Positions 11,176 through 23,845 are shown, counted from the stretch's first letter. The stretch is 64,000 bases of DNA from Rugalucina vietnamica (GCA_964017185.1 OZ024874.1:37734721-37798720); one strand, 5' to 3'. Notes: a model not told the origin generated them from the sequence alone. Numbers and translations: made by a program.

Positions 11176-12415
11176 CCAGAGGACCATTGGTCCTGAGAAC
11201 GCTCACCTGAAGCCTGATCTTGGAGTATTAAGTCATCATGAAATGACGTTGACCTTGAATACTCACACACCTTTATTGACTTCACAAGTTGTCTGCATCT
11301 GCAAAGTTTCAGGTCTCAGGCTGCAATAGTTTCCAAACCCAGTGATTTCTGAGAAAACCATAATTTTAATTTTGATATTTAAATGACCTTGGGTCCAGGT
11401 CAACAAATGACCTTGGCCTTCATTAATTACTTACCTTCATTGACTCCATTAGTTGTCTGCATCTAGCAACTTTCAGGTCTCAGGCTGCAATAGTTTCCAA
11501 TATAACCATTGTTTTCGCCTTTTCCCATGTAAAAACCTATGTATCCAAAACTGACCTTGCCGTAAAATAGATCAAGGTCATCCAAGGGTCATCATTTCAA
11601 CAAAATATGATGGGCTGGAGTCCCAAATGCTACGTACCAAGTTTCGCGTAAATCGGCCAGCCGGTTCTGGAGAAGAAGATTTTTGAGTGGTTTTTACCAT
11701 AGTTGGGCATGGCGGCCATCTTGGTCATGTGACCCGAATTTCACGATCACACTTTTGTTCCCCCTACCTATGGACGCTCCACATAAAATTTCACTTTGAT
11801 TGACCAAGCAGTTTCAGAAAAGAAGATCTTTGAAAAGTGTCTATGGATGACAGACTGGCCAAGGTCAAGAGATGACCTTGACCTAAATTAATCACATACC
11901 TTCATCTACTCCATTAGTTGTTTGCAGGTCTCAGGCTGCAACAGTTTTCAAAAAATCCATATTTTTCACTTTTCCCATGTAAAAGCCTATGTTTCCAAAA
12001 TTGAAATTGCCGTAAAATAGGTCAAGGTCATCCTAGGGTCATCATTTGATCAAACTATGATGGGCTGGAGTCCCAAATGCTACATACCAAGTTTCATGAA
12101 AATTGGCCTGCCGGTTCTGAAAGAAGATTTTTGAGTGGTTTTTACCATATATGGGTGTGGCGGCCATCTTGGTCAGTCATGTGACCTGGATTTCGCGATC
12201 AAACTTTCGTCTCCCCTACCCATGGATGCTCCACATAAAATTTCACTTTGATTGGCCGAGCAGTTTCAGAGAAGATCTTTGAAAAGTGTGTTTGGACGAC
12301 AGACAGGCCAAGGTCAAGAGATGACCTTGACCTAAATTAATCACATACCTTCATCTACTCCATTGGTTGTTTGCATCTACCACCTTTCAGGCCTCAGGCT
12401 GCAATAGTTTTCAAA
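11176..12415 (-). mobile_element. Family A copy X, 5' end missing
   Basis: Begins with the inverted 3' terminus (CCAGAGGACCATTGGTCC, then gctcacctgaa) and carries core units with ccttgccgtaaaatagg and ggcggccatcttggtcatgt. It breaks off at gttttcaaa, where copy Y starts with the same terminus. It lacks the 5' hairpin. Confidence 0.75.
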
Positions 12416-13189
12416 CCAGAGGACCATTGGTCCTGAGAACGCTCACCTGAAGCCTGATCCTGCAGTATTAAGTCATCATGAAATGACCTTGACCTTGAAT
12501 ACTCACACACCTTTATTGAATTCATAAGTTGTCTGCATCTGCAAAGTTTCAGGTCTCAGGCTGCAATAGTTTCCAAACCCAGTGATTTATGAGAAAACCA
12601 CAATTTTAATTTTGATATTTAAATGACTTTGGGTCAAGGTCAAGAAATGACCTTGGCCTTCATTAATTACTTACCTTCATTGACTCCATTGGTTGTCTGC
12701 ATCTAGCAACTTCCAGGTCTCAGACTGCAACAGTTTCCAAAATATCCATTGTTTCCACCTTTTCCCATGTCCAAAATTGACCTTGCCGTAAAATAGGTCA
12801 AGGTCATCCTATGGTCATCATTTGATCAAACTAGGATGGGCTGGAGTCCCAAATGCTACATACCAAGTTTCGCGAAAATTGGCCTGCCGATTCTGGAGAA
12901 GAAAATTTTTGAGTGGTTTTTACCATATATGGGCGTGGCGGCCATCTTGGTAATGTGACCTGGATTTCGCGATCAAACTTTCGTCTCCCCTACCCATGGA
13001 TGCTCATAAAATTTCACTTTGATTGGCCCAGCAGTTTCAGAGAAGAAGATCTTTGAAAAGTGTGTATGGACGACAGACTGGCCAAGGTCAAGAGATGACC
13101 TTGACCTACATTAACCACATACCTTCATCTACTCCATTAGTTGTTTGCATCTACCACTTTTCAGGCCTCAGGCTGCAATAGTTTTCAAA
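12416..13189 (-). mobile_element. Family A copy Y, 5' end missing
   Basis: Same 3' terminus as copy X (CCAGAGGACCATTGGTCC) followed by the same core. It is again cut at gttttcaaa, where copy Z begins. Interior sequence is nearly the same as X, suggesting a recent shared source. Confidence 0.75.
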
Positions 13190-15181
13190 CCAGAGGACCA
13201 ATGGTCCTGTAAACGCTCACCTGAGATCTGCAGCATATACCAATAAACATGTTTGAATATTATGGTATTTAATCCCAGTGCAGGGGCAGATGAAGCCCTT
13301 GGGCCATTTTCTTTTTCAGAATAATCAATATTTTGTCCATTTGCCAATTTCCTGCTGGCTTTTTCCTTCAAAAGACATTTTAACAGTTATTCCCATTCAA
13401 ATGCATTGGCAACCCATGTTGACCTTGCCATAAACTGGGTCAAGGTCATCACAGGGTCATGATTTATATATACATTGTAGTACTTGAGCCATCGATGCTT
13501 CAAGCCAAGTTTCCTTGAAATCTGTCCACTGGTTCCGGAGAAGAAGATTTTTGAGAGATTTTTACCATATATGGGCCTGGCGGCCATCTTGGTCATGTGA
13601 CCTGGATTATTTATATAAACATTGATTACCCCATCCTTTAGATGCTTCACATAAAATTTGGCTTTGATTGGCCGAGTGGTTTCAGAGGAGCACATGTTTG
13701 AATATTATGGAGATATACAAGTATATTGCCCCGGGGTGGGGGCATATGAGCCCCTGTGATCCATTTTTTGTCAGAATCATTAATAGTCAGTCCTTTAGCC
13801 CATTTCCTGCAAGACTTTCACTTTAAATGACATTTTAAAAGTTTTCCCCATTCAAATGCATTGGTGACCTATGTTGACCTTGCCATAAAATAGGTCAAGG
13901 TCATCACAGGGTCATGATTTATATATACATTGTAGTGCTTTAGCCATCGATGTTTCATGCCAAGTTTCATTGAAATTGGTCCAACGGTTCCAGAGAAAAT
14001 GATTTTTGAAGGGTTTTTACCATATTTGGGCATGGCGGCCATCTTGGTCATGTGACCTGGATTATTTATATACACATTGGTTATCCCTTCCTATTGATGC
14101 ATTACATAAAATTTGGCTTTGATTGGTCAAGTGGTTTCAGAGGAGCAGACGTTTGAATACAGTGAAGATATACATGTATATTGCCCCGGGGTGGGGGCAC
14201 ATGAGCCCCTGGGGTCCATTTTTTTTTTCAGAATCATTAATATTCACTCCTACTGCCCATTTCCTGCAAGACTTTCACTTTAAGTGTCATTTTAAAAGTT
14301 TTCCCCATTCAAATGCATTGGCAACCTATGTTGACCTTGCCGTAAAATAGGTCAAGGTCATCACAGGGTCATGATTTATATATACATTGTAGTGCTTTAG
14401 CCATCGATGCTTCATGCCAAGTTTCATTGAAATTGGTCCACCGGTTCCAGAGAAAAAGATTTTGGAAGGGTTTTTACCATATATGGGCATGGCGGCCATC
14501 TTGGTCATGTGACCTGGATTATTTATATACACATTGGTTCCCCCTTCCCATAGATGCTTCATGTAAAATTTGGCTTTGATTGGCCAAGCGGTTTCAGAGA
14601 AGAAGATGTTTGAATATTATGATAATATACATGTATATTGCCCCGGGGTGGGGGCGGATGAGCCCCTGGGGCCCAATTTTTTTCAGAATCATTAATATTC
14701 GGTCCTACTGCTCATTTTCTGCAAGATTTTTCCTTTAAATGACAATTTAACAATTTTTCCCATTCAAATGCAAAGGCGACCTATGTTGACCTTGCCGTAA
14801 AATAGGTCAAGGTCACCGCAAGGTCATGATTTATATACACATTGTAGTACTTGAGTCATCGATGCTTCATGCCAAGTTTGGTTGAAATCGGTCCACTGGT
14901 TCCGGAGAAGAAGATTTTTGAAGGGTTTTTACCATATATGGGCATGGCGGCCATCTTGGTCATGTGACCTGGATTATTTATATACACATTGGTTCCCCCT
15001 TCCCATAGATGCTTCATGTAAAATTTGGCTTTGATTGGCCAAGCGGTTTCAGAGAAGAAGATCTTTGAAAATGGTGGACGACGGACGGACGGACGACGGA
15101 CGACGGACGGACGGACGGACGGACGCCGGATCATGGCCATCCTATAAGCTCACCTTGTGAGCCTGACGGCTCAGGTGAGCT
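13190..15181 (-). mobile_element. Family A copy Z, complete
   Basis: Runs from CCAGAGGACCAATGGTCC (inverted 3' end) through four ~450-bp core units to an ACGG/ACGACGG microsatellite (about 15074-15124) and the inverted 5' hairpin ending ggctcaggtgagct at 15181, followed by A5. Both ends are intact, so this is a full-length reference copy of about 2.0 kb. The peptide-like frames here (for example 13387-13695) repeat from unit to unit because the DNA repeats; they have no start/stop logic of a gene. Confidence 0.85.
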
Positions 15182-15390
15182 AAAAAGCATAGATGAGTAG
15201 CTCTTTCTCAAGAAGGTGGAATCTATGATGGGGTTGAAGCCAAGACGAAGAAATATCTCACAAATTTTTAGATAATTCTTTGATAGTTCTCACTGCACAG
15301 TTCATAATAGCTTTTGTATAAATTGAGCAATTATTGATGTTTCATCTTATCGAAGGGCAACATCACGCAAACTCTAAATTCAATCTTTTT
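15182..15390. other. Spacer before nested complex
   Basis: About 200 bp with no recognisable repeat or gene, ending in the T5 tract that precedes the 5' hairpin of host element D. Confidence 0.4.
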
Positions 15391-16306
15391 AGCTCACCTG
15401 ATCCGAAGGCACACAAGGCTACAAGGTATAGTAGTCGAGCCGTCGTCCATGCATCCGTTAATCCGTGCTTCACACTTTCAAAAACCAGAGGACCAATGGT
15501 CCTGTAAACGCTCACCTGAAACCGGAGATATATACCAATAAACTTGTTTGACTAGAATGGTAAGATACATGTATATAACCCCAGGGCCGGGTCAGAGCAA
15601 CCCCTGGAGTCAATTTCTTTTTGAAAACATAAAACTTCAGTCCATTTGCCAATTTACTGCAAGTTTTGCCCTTCAAATGACATTTTAACAATTTCCCCCA
15701 TTAAAATGCATGGGCGACCTAAGTTGACCTTGCCGTAAAATAGGTCAAGGTCATCCAAGGGTCACAATTTATATAAACTTTGTAGAGCTCCATTGCCTGA
15801 TGCTTCATGCCATGTTTCAAAATCATAGGCCTTCTGGTTCTGGAGAAAAAGATTTTTTAAAGGTTTTTGCTATTTATAGCTATGGCAGCCATCTTGGTCA
15901 TGTAACCATGACCATTTATATACACTTCCATTCCCACTTCCTAACAATGCTCCTCATAAAGTTTGGCTTTGATTGGCCAAGCAGTTTCAGAGAAGATCTT
16001 TGAATATCACTGTAATATACATGTATATTGCCCCGGGGTGGGGGCAGACAGATTGGGGTCCAAATTTTTTCAGAATCATCAATCTTCAGTCCATTTGCCC
16101 ATTTCCTGCAAGTTTTTCCCTACAAATGACATATTAACACTTTTCCCCATTCAAATGCATGAGCAACCTATGTTGACCTTGCCATAAAATAGGTCAAGGT
16201 CATCCCAGGGTCATGATTTATATAAACTTTGTAGAGCTTTAGTCACTGATGCTTCACACCAAGTTTCAAAATCATTGGCCTTCTGGTTCTTGAGAAGAAG
16301 ATTTTT

Positions 16307-18694
16307 AGCTCACCTGAGCCGTTAGGCTCACAAGGTGAGCTTATAGGATGGCCATGATCCGGCGTCCGTCATCCGTCCGTCCGTCGTCCACCATTTTCAA
16401 AGATCTTCTTCTCTGAAACCGCTTGGCCAATCAAAGCCAAATTTTATATGAAGCATCTATAGGAAGGGGGAACCAATGTGTTTATAAATAATCCAGGTCA
16501 CATGACCAAGATGGCCGCCATGCCCATATATGGTAAAAACCCTTCAAAATTCTTCTCCTCCGGAACCACTGGACCGATTTCAACGAAACTTGGCATGAAG
16601 CATTGGGGACTAGAGCACTACAATGTATTTATAAATTATGACCTTTGGATGACCTTGACCTATTTTACGGCAAGGTCAACATAGGTCGCCCATGCATTTG
16701 AATGGGGAAAATTGTTAAAATGTCATTTGAAAGGCAAATCTTGCAGGAAATGGGCAAATGGACTGAAGGTAGGTAATTCTGAAAAAAAATTGGACCCCAG
16801 GGGCTGGTCTGCCCCCACCCCGGGGCAATATACATGTATATTACAAAAATATACAAAGATCTTCTTCTCTGAAACCACTTGGCCAATCAAAGCCAAATTT
16901 TATATGAAGCATCTTGTGGAAGGGGGAATCAATGTGTTTATAAATAATCCAGGTCACATGACCAAGATGGCCGGCATGCCCATATATGGTAAAAACCCTT
17001 CAAAATTATTCTTCTCAGGAACCACTGGACCGATTTCAACGAAACTTGGCATGAAGTACTAAAGTACTACAATGTGTTTATAATTATGACCTTTGGATGA
17101 CCTTGACCTATTTTACGGCAAGGTCAACATAGGTCGCCCATGCATTTGAATGGGGAAAATTGTTAAAATGTCATTTGAAAGGCAAATCTTGCAGGTAATG
17201 GGGAAATGGACTGAAGGTAGGTAATTCTGAAAAAAATTTGGACCCCAGGGGCTGGTCTGCCCCCACCCTGGAGCAATATACATGTATATTACAAAAATAT
17301 TCAAAGATCTTCTTCTCTGAAACCACTTGGCCAATCAAAGGCAAATTTTATATGAAGCATCTAGTGGAAGGGGGAACCAATGTGTTTATAAATAATCCAG
17401 GTCACATGACCAAGATGGCCACCATGCCCATATATGGTAAAAACCCTTCAAAATTCTTCTTCTCCGGAACCACTGGACAGATTTCAACGAAACTTGGCAT
17501 GAAGCATCGGGGACTAGAGTACTACAATGTGTTTATAAATTATGACCTTTGGATGACCTTGACCTATTTTACGGCAAGGTCAACATCGCCCATGCATTTG
17601 AATGGGGAAAATTGTTAAAATGTCATTTGAAAGGCAAATCTCACTGGAGATGGGTAAATGGACTGAAGGTAGGTAATTCTGAAAAAAAAGATTGGACCCC
17701 AGGGGTTGGTCTGCCCCCACCCCGGGGCAATATACATGTATATTACAAAAATATTCAAAGATCTTCTTCTCTGAAACCACTTGGCCAATCAAAGCCAAAT
17801 TTTATATGAAGCATCTATGGGAAGGGGGAATCAATGTGTTTATAAATAATCCAGGTCACATGACCAAGATGGCCACAAAGCCCATATATGGTAAAAACCC
17901 TTTTAAATTCTTCTTCTCCTGAACCAATGGACCGATTTCAACAAAACTTGGCATGAAGCATTTGGGACTAAAGTACTACAATGTGTTCATAAATTATGAC
18001 CTTTGGATGACCTTGACCTATTTTACGGCAAGGTCAACATAGGTCGCCAATGCATTTGAATGGGGAAAACTTTTAAAATGTCATTTAAAGTGAAGTCGTG
18101 CAGGAAATGGGCAGTAGGACTGAATATTAATGATTCTGAAAAAAATTGGACCCCAGGGGCTCATTTGCCCCAGCCCTGGGGCATTATACATGTATATTAC
18201 CATAATATTCAAACATCTTCTCCTCTGAAACTGCTTGGCCAATCAAAGCCAAATTTCATGTGAAGCATCTATAGAATGGGGGAATCAATGTGTTTATAAA
18301 TAGTCAATGTCACATGACCAAGATGGCCGCTATGCCCATATATGGTATAAACCCTTCAAAAATCTTCTCCGGAACCGGTAGACCGATTTCGAAGAAACTT
18401 GGCATGAAGCATCGATGACTCAAGTACTACAATGTATGTATAAATCATGACCCTGTGATGACCTTGACCTATTTTAAGGCAAGGTCAACATGGGTTGCCT
18501 ATGTATTTGAATGGGTGAACTGTTAAAATGTCATTTGAAGGGGAAAACTTGTATGGACAATACATGTATATTGATTATTCTGAAAAAAAAATGGCCCAAG
18601 GGCTTCATCTGCCCCTATACTGGGACTATTTTCTATAACATTCGTATATACAGCAGATCTCAGGTGAGCGTTTACAGGACCATTGGTCCTCTGG
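16307..18694 (+). mobile_element. Element A (family A), complete, inserted in M
   Basis: 5' hairpin AGCTCACCTGAGCC at 16307, TCCG microsatellite, then a core of ~452-bp units: the phrase gaccttgacctattttacgg begins near 16651, 17099, 17555, 18009 and 18460 (spacings 448, 456, 454, 451). 3' terminus CTCAGGTGAGCGTTTACAGG, then accattggtcctctgg, ends at 18694. The target was a T tract (gattttt) in M. Confidence 0.85.
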
Positions 18695-18696
18695 TT

Positions 18697-19515
18697 AGCT
18701 CACCTGAGCCGAAGGCTCACAAGGTGAGCTTATTGTACAGTAGTCGAGCCTCCGTCCGTCCGTGCGTGCATCCGTCCGTCCTTCTGTTCACATTTTCAAA
18801 CTCAAATATCTCTTAAGACAACATGGCCGATCGTGATCAAATTTTATCTAAAGCATCATTGAGGAGGGGAAAAGGTTGCATTAGGTTTTGGGCCAGGAAC
18901 TCTGGTTTCCAAGGCAACAGATAGCTCCCATAGACTAACAATGGGAAAAACATAAAAAAATCTTCTTCTCCGAAACCACAAGTCCCAGACCTTTCATATT
19001 TTGTGTGTAGCAATGTATAGTGGTCCTCTTTATAAATCCTGCCAACCGTGCCCCTGGGGTCCGTACAGGCCCCGCCCCGGGGGCGTGATGGGGCAAAACA
19101 TAAAAAAATCTTCTTCTCCGAAACCACATGGCCCAGAGCCTTCATATTTTGTATGTAGCAATGTGTAGTGGTCCTTTTTATAAATCCTGCCAATCATGCC
19201 CCTGGGGTCAAAAATGGCCCCGCCCGGGGGGTCATTAGCTCCCATAGAGTTACAATGGGAAAAACATATTAAAAACTTCTTCTCCGAAACCACAAGGCCA
19301 TGAGCTTTCATATTTTGTTTGTAGCAATATATAGTGTTCCTCTGCCAACCGTGCCCCTGGGGTCCATACGGGCCCCGCCCCAGGGGCGTCATGGGAAAAA
19401 CTAAAAAATCTTCTTCTCCGAAACCATAAGGCCCAGAGCTTTCATATTTTGTTTGTAGCAATGTATAATGGTCCTCTTTAGAAATCCTGCCTACTGTGCC
19501 CCTGGGGTCCATACG

Positions 19516-19551
<36 letters not shown>

Positions 19552-20687
19552 TGGGTCATTAAGAAAAACATAAAAAAATCTTCTCCAAGGCCCAAAGCTT
19601 TCATATTTTGTATGTAGCAATGTGTAGTGGTCCTCTATATAAATCGTGCCAATCATGCCCCTGGGTCAAAAATGGCCCCGCCCGGGGGTCATTAGCTCCC
19701 ATAGACTTACAATGGGAAAAAAAAAAAAAAAATCTTCTCTGAAACCACAAGGCCCAGAGCTTTCATATTTTGTAGGTAGCAATGTATAGTGGTCCTCTTT
19801 ATAAATCCTGCCAACCGTGCCCCTGGGGTCCATACGGGCCCCGCCCCGGGGGCGTCATGGGAAAAACATAAAAAAATCTTCTTCTCCGAAACCACAAGTC
19901 CCAGAGCTTTCATATTTTGTTTGTAGCAATGTATAGTGTTCCTCTGTATAAATCCTGCCAACCGTGCTCCTGGGGTCCATATGGGCCCTGCCCCGGGGGC
20001 GTCATTGGAAAAACTTTAAAAAATCTTCTTCTCCGAAACCACAAGGCCCAAAGCTTTCATATTTTGTTTTTAGCAATGTATACTGGTCCTCTTTATAAAT
20101 CCTGCCAACTGTGCCCCTGGGGTCCATACGGGCCCCGCCCGGGTGGCGTCATGGGAAAAACATAAAAAAATCTTCTTCTCCAAAACCATATGGCCCAGAG
20201 CTTTCATATGTAGTGTGGACCAATGTATAATCCTCTCCTTTATAAATGCTGCCAAGGGTGCCCCTGGGGTCCATACAGGCTACGCCCCAGGCATGTCATT
20301 ATCTACCATAGACTTATAATGGAAATATATGAAAAAATCTTCTCAGCAACAGCATGACACAAAGCTTGTATATTTGATATACAACATTGTCATGTGGAGC
20401 TCTACATAAATCCTGCCAATCTTTCCCCTGGGGTCAAATATGGCCCCATCCCGGTGGTCATTATAAGACCCTAACCTTGTTAGATGATTTTTTCATGTGA
20501 ACCAAAATGGCAGAAAAGAGGATACACAATCCAGACAAGAGCTCTTCTGCTGATGTAAGTAGGGTTTCAAGGTCACATGACCAAGATGGCCACCATACCC
20601 ATATATGGTAAAAACCCCAATTACTTTGTCCAGTGACTGTACTTGTTGACTCTCAGGTGAGCGATCGTTGCCCCTGGGCTACTTGTT
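18697..20687 (+). mobile_element. Element B (family B), complete, adjoining A
   Basis: Starts two T residues after the end of A with AGCTCACCTGAGCC. Its core is about nine copies of a 135-165-bp unit (ctccgaaaccacaaggccca ... tttataaatcctgcc ... cccctggggtcc). 3' end: GACTCTCAGGTGAGCGATCG, then ttgcccctgggctacttgtt at 20687. It includes a run of 35 C at 19516-19550 that explains a glycine-run open frame on the other strand. M resumes immediately (aaaggttttt). Confidence 0.85.
19516..19550. repeat. Homopolymer C35
   Basis: Thirty-five consecutive C, at a place where sister units have a short CCCCGCCCC phrase. Either true slippage expansion or an assembly/basecalling artefact. Confidence 0.9.
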
Positions 20688-20697
20688 AAAGGTTTTT

Positions 20698-22018
20698 AAC
20701 TCACCTGAGCCGAAGGCTCACAGGTGAGCTTATAGTATAGTGGTCGAGGCGGCGTCCGTGCGTCGTCCGTCGTCGTCAACATTTTCAAACAACTTCTCCT
20801 CTGAAGCTGCCAGGCCGAATCTTTTCATATTTCACATATAGCATCTACAGGTGGGGGGAACGAATATTTGTGTTTTTTATTTCGATCGGATAAGAACTCT
20901 GGTTGCTATGGCAACTTATGCTTCCCATAGACTTATAATGGAGAAAAGTGAAAATTGCCTATTTTTGCTGTCTTGTTTGAGATATTTGAATTTTGTTTTT
21001 GCAGAAATGTTTATTGAGTAGTCCTCTACGTTTCATGTGACTTTTGTCCTTATCCTTCATTTTGATTGGTTGCAGGGGCCCCATATAGGGCAAAATTTCG
21101 AAAAACATTCAAAAATCTTCTTCTCAGAAACTGTCAAGGGGATGAAGCCTATACTTTGTATACATGTTCCTGACAGTGGCCTCTACATAATTTGTGTTTT
21201 TTATTCCAGGTGGATAAGAACTCTGGTTGCTATGGCAACTTAAAGTTTCCATAGACTTATAATGGGAAAAAGTGGAAATCGGCTATTTTTCCGCTAAAAT
21301 TGCAGACACTTGAATTTTGTTTTTGTAGAAATGTTTATTGAGTAGTGTTTGACGTTTCTTGCGAGTTTTGTCCTAATCCTTTATTTTGATTGGTTGCTGG
21401 GGCCCCATAAAGGGCAAAATTTTGAAAAAAAAAACATTCAAAAATTTTCTCCTCAGAAACTGTTAGGTGGATGAATCCTGTACTTTGTATACATGTTCCT
21501 GACAGTAGCCTCTACATAATTTGTGTTTTTTATTCCAGTCGGATAAGAACTCTGGTTGCTATGGTAACTTTAAGTTTCCATAGACTTATAATGGGAAAAG
21601 TGGAAATTAGCAATTTTTTGAAAACTATTGCAGCCTGAGATCTGAAAAGTGGTAGATGCAAACAACTAATGGATTAGATGAAGGTATATGATTAATTTAG
21701 GTCAAGGTCATCTCTTGACCTTGGCCGGTCTGTTGTCCATACACACTTTTCAAAGATTTTTTCTCTGAAACCACTTGGTCAATCAAAGCCAAATTTTATA
21801 TGGAGCATCTATAGGAAGTGGGAACCAATGTGTATATAAATAATCCAGGTCACATGACCAAGATGGCCGCCATCCCCATATATGGTAAAAACCATTAAAA
21901 TATCTTCTCCAGAACTGATGAACCGATTTCAACGAGGGCCTCATGGAAGATTAGCTTTCACATATATGTATCTGTGTGTGTATATGCTAAATGTTGTAAC
22001 CCTTGTAAAATAAAGACG

Positions 22019-22070
<52 letters not shown>

Positions 22071-22634
22071 GAAACTTTGCATGAAGTATGGATGACTCAA
22101 GTACTACAATGTATATATAAAACATGACCCTGTGGTGACATTGACCTATTTTATGGCAAGGTCAACATAGGTCGTCAATACATTTGAATGGGAAAAACTT
22201 TTAAAATGTCATTTTAAGTGAAAGTCTTGCAGGAAATGGGCAGTAGGACTGAAATTTAATGATTCTGAAAAAAAATGGACCCCAGGAGCCCATCTGCTTT
22301 TAAAATGTTATTTTTTGAAAACTATTGCAGCCTGAGAACTGAAAAGTGATAGATGCAAACAACTGTTAGAGTAGATGAAGGTATGTGATTAATGTAGGTA
22401 AAGGTCGATTTTGGAAACATAGGCAAACATGGAAACATGGGAAAAAGTGACAACTAGGTCTCGGGTAAGCATTTACAGGACCAATGATCCTATGGAAACC
22501 ATTGCAGCCATAGGCCTGAAACTTGACCAAGATGACCGTCATACCCATATATGGAAAAAAAAAAACAACACTGTGTCCAGTGACTGTACTTGTTGACTCT
22601 CAGGTGAGTGATCGTTGCCCTTGGGCTACTTGTT
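20698..22634 (+). mobile_element. Element C (family B variant), inserted in M
   Basis: 5' end AACTCACCTGAGCC at 20698 (first G of AGCTC replaced by A), cgtccgtgcgtcgtccg microsatellite, a core with a ~280-bp repeat around gaactctggttgctatggcaact, and a 3' end CTCTCAGGTGAGTGATCG, then ttgcccttgggctacttgtt. It is flanked by aaaggttttt and tctatttatagcc, which join to the intact host phrase. The interior (about 21610-22500) also contains family-A sequence and a LINE-tail insertion. Confidence 0.75.
21936..22070 (+). mobile_element. 5'-truncated LINE/SINE tail with (ACTT)n
   Basis: Interrupts the phrase ccgatttcaacgaaactt. The inserted piece ends ttgtaaaataaagacgtt followed by about 13 ACTT repeats (to 22070). 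The flanking acga could be a short target duplication, though the last bases merge with the microsatellite. A polyadenylation-like AATAAA just before a short tandem tail is typical of CR1/RTE-type non-LTR retrotransposon 3' ends. Confidence 0.7.
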
Positions 22635-23845
22635 TCTATTTATAGCCATGGCGGCCATCTTGGTAATGTGACCTTGACCATTTATATAAACTTTCTTTCC
22701 CCCTTCCCAAGGATGCTCCATATGAAGTTTGGCTTTGATTGGCCAAGCGATTTCAGGGGAGATGTTTCATTATTATGGAAATATACATGTATATAGCCCC
22801 GGGGCAGGGGCAGACAACCCCCCAGGGGCTAAAATTTACCATTAACATTAATCTTCTGTTCATTTGCCTATTCCCAGTAAGTTTTACCCATTAAATAGCA
22901 TTTTACCATTTTTTCCCATTCAAATGCATTGGCGACCTAAGTTGACCTTGCCGCAAAATAGGTCAAGGTCATCCTAGGGTCATGATTTATTTAAACTATG
23001 ATGGGCCTGCATACCCGATGCTACATACCAAGTTTCATGGAAATCGGCCCACTGGTTCGGAGAAGAAGATTTTTAAAGGTTTTTGCTATTTATAGCCATG
23101 GCGGCCATCTTGGTCAAGTGACCTGGACCATTTATTAAACTTGCGTTCCCCCTTCCTAAGGATGCTCCACATGAAGTTTGGCTTTGATTGGCCAAGCGGT
23201 TTCAGAGGAGAAGATCTTTGAAATTGTGGACGACGGAAGACGACGGACGGACGCTGGAGCATGGGTGTACTATAAGCTCACCTGTGAGCCTTTGGCTCAG
23301 GTGAGCTAACAAACATCTCCGCAACTAGTCAACCAATTGCAATCAAATTTTATCTGAAGTATCATTGGGGTGGGAGAAAGCTTGCATTAGGTTTTGGACC
23401 AGGTCGGATCAGAATTCTGGTTTCCATGGCAACAGATTGCTCCCAGACTCATAAAAAAAAATAAAAAAACTCACAAATATGAAAAAATCTCCGAAACCAC
23501 AAGGCCCAGAGCTTTCATATTTTGTGTGTAGCAATGTAGAATGGTCCTCCCTATAAATCCTGCCATCATGGGAAAAACATAAAAAAAATCTCCGAAACCA
23601 CAAAGAGATCCTTTCATATTTTGTATGTAGCAATGTGTAGTGGTCCTCTTTATAAATCCTGCCAAAAATGGCCCCGCGCTCCCATAGACTTACAATGGGA
23701 AAAAAAATCTCCAAAACCACAAGGCACAGAGCTTTCCTATTTTGTGTGTAGCAATGTATAGTAGTCCTCTTTATAAATCCTGCCAACTGTGCCCCTGGGG
23801 TGCAGGCACCCACCATGCACCGGGGGATACATGGGAAAAACATAA

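Larger units (their letters stand above)
15485..23307 (-). mobile_element. Element M (family A) carrying nested A, B and C
   Basis: Begins with the inverted 3' terminus at 15485 (CCAGAGGACCAATGGTCC) and ends with the inverted 5' hairpin at 23307. Three pieces, 15485-16306, 20688-20697 and about 22635-23307, rebuild an ordinary family-A core: the first ends gaagaagattttt, the middle is aaaggttttt, and the third opens ctatttatagccatggcgg, exactly the order in uninterrupted copies. It sits inside D between cacactttcaaa and aacaaacatctcc. Confidence 0.8.

Noticed and set aside
13387-18263. Recurring peptide frames with NNPGHMTKMAAMPIYGKN on both strands
   Set aside because: They recur because the DNA unit recurs; frames break at random, lack splice logic and appear equally in reverse copies. 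No evidence of a protein.
19030-19656. 208-residue frame with a glycine run
   Set aside because: Created by the C35 homopolymer within family-B repeats.
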